Positions 57,732-64,000 of a stretch of DNA of 64,000 nucleotides are shown here, in pieces (positions within the stretch are counted from its first letter, which is position 1; the number at the start of each line of letters is the position of its first letter). Made by a program: the position numbers and the translations under genes. A model generated the notes under the pieces. The model saw nothing but the letters and a program-made list of their open reading frames with translations. It searched no databases and was not told the origin of the DNA. The DNA comes from Closterium sp. NIES-65 (taxonomy: Eukaryota; Streptophyta; Zygnematophyceae; Desmidiales; Closteriaceae): contig CANXME010002313.1 in NCBI GenBank assembly GCA_948144175.1, positions 229,297 through 293,296 on the forward strand. Direction: 5' to 3'.

Positions 57732-60700
57732 CTCCTTCCATCACCCCGCCCCATTCTCCCGCTTTCCATCACCCCGCCCCATTCTCCCGATTTCCATCAC
57801 CCCGCCCCATTCTCCCGCTTTCCATCACCCCGCCCCATTCTCCCGCTTTCCATCACCCCGCCCCATTCTCCCGCTTTCCATCATCCCGCCCCATTCTCCC
57901 TCCTTCCATCACCCCGCCCCATTCTTCCGCTTCCCATCATCCCGCCCCATTACCCCGCTTCCCATCACCCCTCCCCATTCTCCCTCCTTCCATCACCCCG
58001 CCCCATTCTCTCGCTTTCAATCACCCCGCCCCATTCTCCCGCTTTCCATCACCCCGCCCCATTTTCCCGCTTTCCATCACGCCGCCCCATTATCCCTCCT
58101 TCTATCACCCCGCCCCATTCTCCCTCCTTCCATCACCCCGCCTCATTCTCCTGCTTTCCATCACCCCGCCTCATTCTCCCGCTTCCCATAACCCCACCCC
58201 ATTTTCCCGCTTTCCATCACCCCGCCACATTCTCCCACTTTCCATCACCCCGCCCCCTTCTCTCTCCTTCCATCACCCCGCCCCATTCTCCCTCCTTCCA
58301 TCATCCCGCCCCATTCTCCCGCTTTCCATCAGCCCGCCCCATTCTCCCGCTTTCCATCACCCCTCCCCTTTCTCCCGCTTTCCATCTCCCCGCCCCATTC
58401 TCCCGCTTTCCATCACCCCGCCCCATTCTCCCGCTTTCCATCACCCAGCCCCATTCTTCCGCTTCCATCACCCCGCCCCATTCTCCCGCTTTGCATCACC
58501 CCGCCCCATTCTCCCGCTTTCCATCACCCAGCCTCATTCTCCCGCTTTCCATCACCCCGCCCCATTCTCCCGCTTTCCATCACCCCGCCCCATTCTCCCG
58601 CTTTCCATCACCCCGCCCCATTCTCCCTCCTTCCATCACCACGCCCCATTCTCCCGCTTTCCATCACCCCGTCCCATTCTCCCTCCTTCCATCACCCCGC
58701 CCCATTCTCCCTCCTTCCATCACCCCGCCCCATTCTCCCGCTTTCCATCAGCCCGCCCCATTCTCCCGCTTCCCATAACCCCACCCCCGTCTCCCGCTTT
58801 CCATCTCCCTGCCACATTCTCTTGCTTTCTATCACCTCGCCCCATTCTCCCTCCTTCCATCACCCTGCCCCATTCCCCGCTTTCCATCACCCCGCCCCAT
58901 TCTCCCGCTTTCCATCATCCCGCCCCATTCTCCCTCCTTCCATCACCCCGCCCCATTCTCCCGCTTTCCATCACTTCGCCCCATTCTCCCTCCTTCCATC
59001 ACCCCGCCCCATTCTCCCTCCTTCCATCACCCCGCCCCATTCTCCCGCTTTCCATCACCCCGCCCCATTCCCCCGCTTTCCATCACCCCGCCCCATTCTC
59101 CCGCTTTCCATCACCCAGCCCCATTCTCCCACTTTCCATCACCCCGCCCCATTCTCCCGCTTTCCATCACCCCGCCACATTCTCCCGCTTTCCATCACCC
59201 CGCCCCATTCTCCCTCCTTCCATCACCCCGCCCCATTCTCCCGCTTTCCATCACCCCGCCCCACTCTCCCGCTTCCCATAACCCCACCCCATTCTCCCGC
59301 TTTTCATCACCCCGCCCCATTCTCTCGCTTTCTATCACCCCGCCCCATTCTCCCTCCTTCCATCACCCCGCCCCATTCTCCCGCTTTCCATCACCCCGCC
59401 CCATTCTCCCGATTTCCGTCACCCCGCCCCATTCTCCCGCTTTCCATCACCCCGCCCCATTCTCCCGCTTTCTATCACCCCGCCCCATTCTCCCGCATTC
59501 CATCATCCCGCCCCATTCTCCCTCCTTCCATCACCCCGCCCCATTCTCCCGCTTTCCATCACTCCGCCCCATTCTCCCTCCTTCCATCACCCCGCCCCAT
59601 TCTCCCTCCTTCCATCACCCCGCCCCATTCTCCCTCTTTCCATCACCCCGCCCCATTCTCCCTCCTTCCATCACCCCGCCACATTCTCCCACTTTCCATC
59701 ACCCCGCCCCCTTCTCTCTCCTTCCATCACCCCGCCCCATTCTCCCTCCTTCCATCACCCCGCCCCATTCTCCCGCTTTTTATCAGCCCGCCCCATTCTC
59801 CCGCTCTCCATCACCCCTCCCCTTTCTCCCGCTTTCCATCTCCCCGCCCCATTCTCTCGCTTTCCATCACCCCGCCCCATTCTCCCTCCTTCCATAACCC
59901 CGCCCCATTCTCCCGCTTTCCATCACCCCGCCCCATTCTCCCTCTTTCCATCACCCCGCCCCATTCTCCCGCTTTCCATCACCCCGCCCCATTCTCCCGC
60001 TTTCCATCACCCCGCTCCATTCTCCCGCTTTCCATCGACCCGCCCAATTCTCCCTCTTTCCATCACCTCTCCCCATTCTCCCTCTTTCCATCACTCCCGC
60101 TTTCCATCACCCCGCCCCATTCTCCCGCTTTCCATCACCCCGCCCCATTCTCCCGCTTTCCATCACCCCGCCCCATTCTCCCTCTTTCCATCACCCCGTC
60201 CCATTCTCCCGCTTTCCATCACCCCGCCCCATTCTCCCGCTTTCCATCACCCCGCCCCATTCTCCTTCTTTCCATCACCCCGCCCCATTCTCCCTCTTTC
60301 CATCACCCCGCCCCATTCTCCCGCTTTCCATCACCCCGCGCCATTTTCCCTCTTTCCATCACCCCGCCCCATTCTCCCACTTTCCATCACCCCGCCCCAT
60401 TCTCTCGCTTTCCATCATCCCGCTCCATTGTCCCGCTTTCCATCACCCCGCCCCATTCTCTCGCTTTCCATCACCCCGCTCCATTCTCCCGCTTTCCATC
60501 ACCCCGCCCAATTCTCCCTCTTTCCATCAACCCTCCCTATTCTCCCACTTTCCATCACCCCGCCCCATTCTCTCCCTTTCCATCACCCCGCCCCATTCTC
60601 CCGCTTTCCATCGCCCCGCCCCATTCTCCCACTTTCCATCACCCCGCCCCATTCTCCCGCTTTCCATCACTCCGCCCCATTCTCCTTCTTTCCATCACCC

Positions 60701-63700
60701 CGCCCCATTCTCCCACTTTCCATCACCCCGCCCCATTCTCCCGCTTTCCATCACCCCGCGCCATTTTCCCTCTTTCCATCACCCCGCCCCATTCTCCCGC
60801 TTTCCATCACCCCGCCCCATTCTCCTGCTTTCCATCATCCCGCTCCATTGTCCCGCTTTCCATCACCCCGCCCAATTCTCACTCTTTCCATCACCCCTCC
60901 CCATTCTCCCTTTTTCCATCACCCCGCCCCATTCTCCCGATTTCCATCACCCCGCCCCATTCTCCCGCTTTCCATCATCCCGCCCCATTCTCCCGCTTTC
61001 CATCACCCCGCCCCATTCTCCCTCCTTCCATCACCCCGCCCCATTCTTCCTCTTTCCATCACCCCGCCCCATTCTCCCGATTTCCATCACCCCGCCCCAT
61101 TCTCCCAATTTCCATCACCCCGCCCCATTCTCCCTCTTTCCATCACCCCGCCCCATTCTCCCTCTTTCCATCACCCCGCCCCACTCTCCCGCCTTCCATC
61201 ACCCCGCCCAATTCTCCCTCTTTCCATCACCCCGCCCCATTCTCCCTCTTTCCATCACCCCGCCCCATTCTCCCGCTTTCCATCACCTCGCCCCATTCTC
61301 CCTCTTTCCATCACCCCGCCCCATTCTCCCTCTTTCCATCACCCCGCCCCATTCTCCCGCTTTCCATCACCCCGCGCCATTTTCCCTCTTTCCATCACCC
61401 CGCCCCATTCTCCCGCTTTCCATCACCCCGCCCCATTCTCTCGCTTTCCATCATCCCGCTCCATTGTCCCGCATTCCATCACCCCGCCCAATTCTCCCTC
61501 TTTCCATCACCCCTCCCCATCCTCCTTTTTTCCATCACCCCGCCCCATTCTCCCGCTTTCCATCACCCCGCCCCATTCTCCCTCTTTCCATCACCCCGCC
61601 CCACTCTCCCGCCTTCCATCAACCCGGCCAATTCTCCCTCTTTCCATCACCCCGCCCCATTCTCCCTCTTTCCATCACCCCGCCCCATTCTCCCGCTCTC
61701 CATCACCCCGCCCCATTCTCCTTCTTTCCATCACCCCGCCCCATTCTCCCTCTTTCCATCAACCCGCCCCATTCTCCCGCTTTCCATCACCCCGCGCCAT
61801 TTTCCCTCTTTCCATCACCCCGCCCCATTCTCCCACTTTCCATCACCCCGCCCCATTCTCTCGCTTTCCATCATCCCGCTCCATTGTCCCGCTTTCCATC
61901 ACCCCGCCCAATTCTCACTCTTTCCATCACCCCTCCCCATTCTCCCTTTTTCCATCACCCCGCCCCATTCTCCCTCTTTCCATCACCCCGCCCCATTCTC
62001 CCTCTTTCCATCACCCCGCCCCATTCTCCAGCTTTCCATCACCCCGCCCCATTCTCCTTCTTTCCATCACCCCGCCCCATTCTCCCTCTTTCCATCAACC
62101 CGCCCCATTCTCCCGCTTTCCATCACCCTGCGCCATTTTCCCTCTTTCCATCACCCCGCCCCGTTCTCCCGCTTTCCATCACCTCGCCCGATCCTCCCTC
62201 TTTCCATCACCCCGCCCCATTCTACTGCTGTCCATCACCCTGCTCCATTCTCCCGCTTCCCATCACCCTGCCCAATTCTCCCTCTTTCCATCACCCCTCC
62301 CCATTCTCCCTCTTTCCATCACCCCGCCCCATTCTCCCGCTTTCCATCACCCCGCCCCATTCTCCCTCTTTCCATCACCTCACCCGATCCTCCCTCTTTC
62401 CATCACCCCGCACCATTCTCCCGCTTTCCATCACCCCGCCCCATTCTAGTGCTTTCCATCACCCCGTCCCATTCTCCCGCTTTCCATCACCCCACTCCAT
62501 TCTCCCGCTTTCCATCACCCCGCCCAATTTTCCCTCTTTCCATCACCCCGCCCCATTCTCCCTCTTTCCATCACCCCGCCCCATTCTCCCCCAATCCATC
62601 ACCCCGCCCCATTTTCACTCTTTCCATCACCCTGTCCCATTCTCCCGCTATCCATCACCCCGCCCCATTCTCCCGCTTTCCATCACCCCGCTCCATTCTC
62701 CTGCTTTCCAACACCCCGCCCAATTCTCCCTCTTTCCATCACCCCTTCCCATTCTCCCTCTTTCCATCATCCAGCTCCATTCTCCCGCTTTCCATCACCC
62801 CGCCTCATTCTCCCTCTTTCCATCACCGCGCCCCATTCTCCCTCTTTCCATCACCCTGCCCCATTCTCTCGCTTTCCATCACCCCGCCCCATTCTCCCGC
62901 TTTCCATCACACCGCCCCATTCTCCCGCTTTCCATCACCCTGCTCTATTCTCCCGCTTTCCATCACCCTGCCCAATTCTCCCTCTTTCCATCACCCCTCT
63001 CCATTCTCCCTCTTTCCATCACCCCACCCCATTCTCCCTCTTTCCATCACCCCTCCCCATTCTCCCTCTTTCCATCACCCGGCACCATTCTCCCGCTTTC
63101 CATCACCCCGCACCATTCTACTGCTTTCCATCACCCCGCCCCATTCTACTGCTTTCCATCACCCCGTCCCATTCTCCTGCTTTCCATCACCCCGCCCAAT
63201 TTTCCCTCTTTCCATCACCCCGACCCATTCTCCCTCTTTCCATCACCCCGCCTCATTCTCCCCCAATCCATCACCCCTCCCCATTTTCACTCTTTCCATC
63301 ACCCCGTCCCATTCTCCCGCTTTCCATCACCCCGCCCCATTCTCCCTCTTTCCATCACCCCGCCCCATTCTCCCTATTTCCATCACCCCGCCCCATTTTC
63401 ACTCTTTCCATCACCCCGTCCCATTCTCCCGCTTTCCATCACCCCGCCCCATTCTCCCGCTTTCCCATCACCCCGCTCCATTCTCCCTCTTTCCATCACC
63501 CCGCCCAATTCTCCCTCTTTCCATCACCCCTCAACATTCTCCCTCTTTCCATCACCCCGCCCCATTCTCCCGCTTTCCTTCACCCGCCCCATTCTCCCTC
63601 TTTCCATCACCCCGCCCCATTCTACTGCTTTCCATCACCCCGTCCCATTCTCCCGCTTTCCATCACCCCGCCATTCTCCCGCTTTCCATCACCCCGCCCA

Positions 63701-64000
63701 ATTTTCCCTCTTTCCATCACCCCGCCCAATTCTCCCTCTTTCCATCACCCCGCCCCATTCTCCCCCAATCCATCACCCCGCCCCATTTTCACTCTTTCCA
63801 TCACCCCGTCCCATTCTCCCGCTTTCCATCACCCCGCCCCATTCTCCCGCTATCCATCACCCCGCTCCATTCTCCCACTTTCCAACACCCCGCCCAATTC
63901 TCCCTCTTTCCATCACCCTTCCCATTCTCCCTCTTTCCATCATCCAGCCCCATTCTCCCGCTTTCCATCACCCCGCCTCATTCTCCCTCTTTCCATCACC
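57689..64000 (+). repeat. Satellite C block 3, forward, running off the window
   Basis: About 6.3 kb of the 28-bp unit, again with the C-rich strand on plus. The first 2.3 kb is rich in CTCCTTCC monomers, like the marker-bearing parts of the inverted block. From about 60.0 kb on, CTCTTTCC monomers dominate. The rare GCGCCATTTTCCCTC unit near 60340, 60760, 61372, 61795 and 62132 marks repeated sub-blocks of about 340-615 bp. No gene or non-satellite insertion is seen up to the window end. Confidence 0.95.

Noticed and set aside
36767-64000. CRISPR-like or promoter GC-box cluster, since the unit contains GGGGCGGGG
   Set aside because: There are no spacers and no gene nearby. The GC box is part of a 28-bp satellite present in hundreds of copies.
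36767-64000. Telomeric repeat
   Set aside because: The unit is 28 bp and does not contain TTTAGGG, TTAGGG or a related telomere motif, and its orientation changes twice.

Overview
The window is about four-fifths tandem-repeat DNA and contains no host gene that I can support. It reads as eukaryotic heterochromatin. Three unrelated short-period satellites lie side by side: A (17 bp), B (31 bp) and C (28 bp). A young Ty1/copia retrotransposon in a tandem arrangement is embedded in the first. The copia primer-binding site (TGGTATCAGAGC, initiator tRNA-Met type) and the single gag-pol frame with integrase ahead of reverse transcriptase are typical of green-plant copia elements. A plant or streptophyte alga is therefore the most likely source, but nothing in the window fixes the species.

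Layout: 1-7214, satellite A with higher-order repeats. 7215-19394, a copia composite of the form LTR-internal-LTR-internal-LTR (three 830-bp LTRs, two 4845-bp internal regions), bounded by the 5-mer GCAAG on both sides. 19395-20067, the rest of satellite A. 20068-36436, satellite B with higher-order blocks offset by whole numbers of monomers (61, 72 and 89). 36437-36766, a 330-bp non-repetitive linker. 36767-64000, satellite C in three orientation blocks: forward to about 39152, inverted from 39153 to about 57688, then forward again to the window end. The G-rich strand switches at both junctions.

Very long stop-free frames (up to 4260 codons) in satellite C, and hundreds of codons in A, come from repeat units that lack stop codons and whose length is not a multiple of three. 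They are not treated as genes. The only convincing coding regions are the two nearly identical copia gag-pol frames (8265-12848 and 13940-18523).

The most notable observations are the two inversion points in satellite C (one a fold-back with almost no spacer, the other a palindrome whose arms share rare monomer variants), the mirror-image variant blocks around 57.67 kb, the tandem copia composite, and a ten-monomer shortfall in the host satellite exactly at the copia insertion point. I saw no new enzymatic or defence system. The interest here lies in array structure and history. All identities and offsets were read by eye and should be recomputed.
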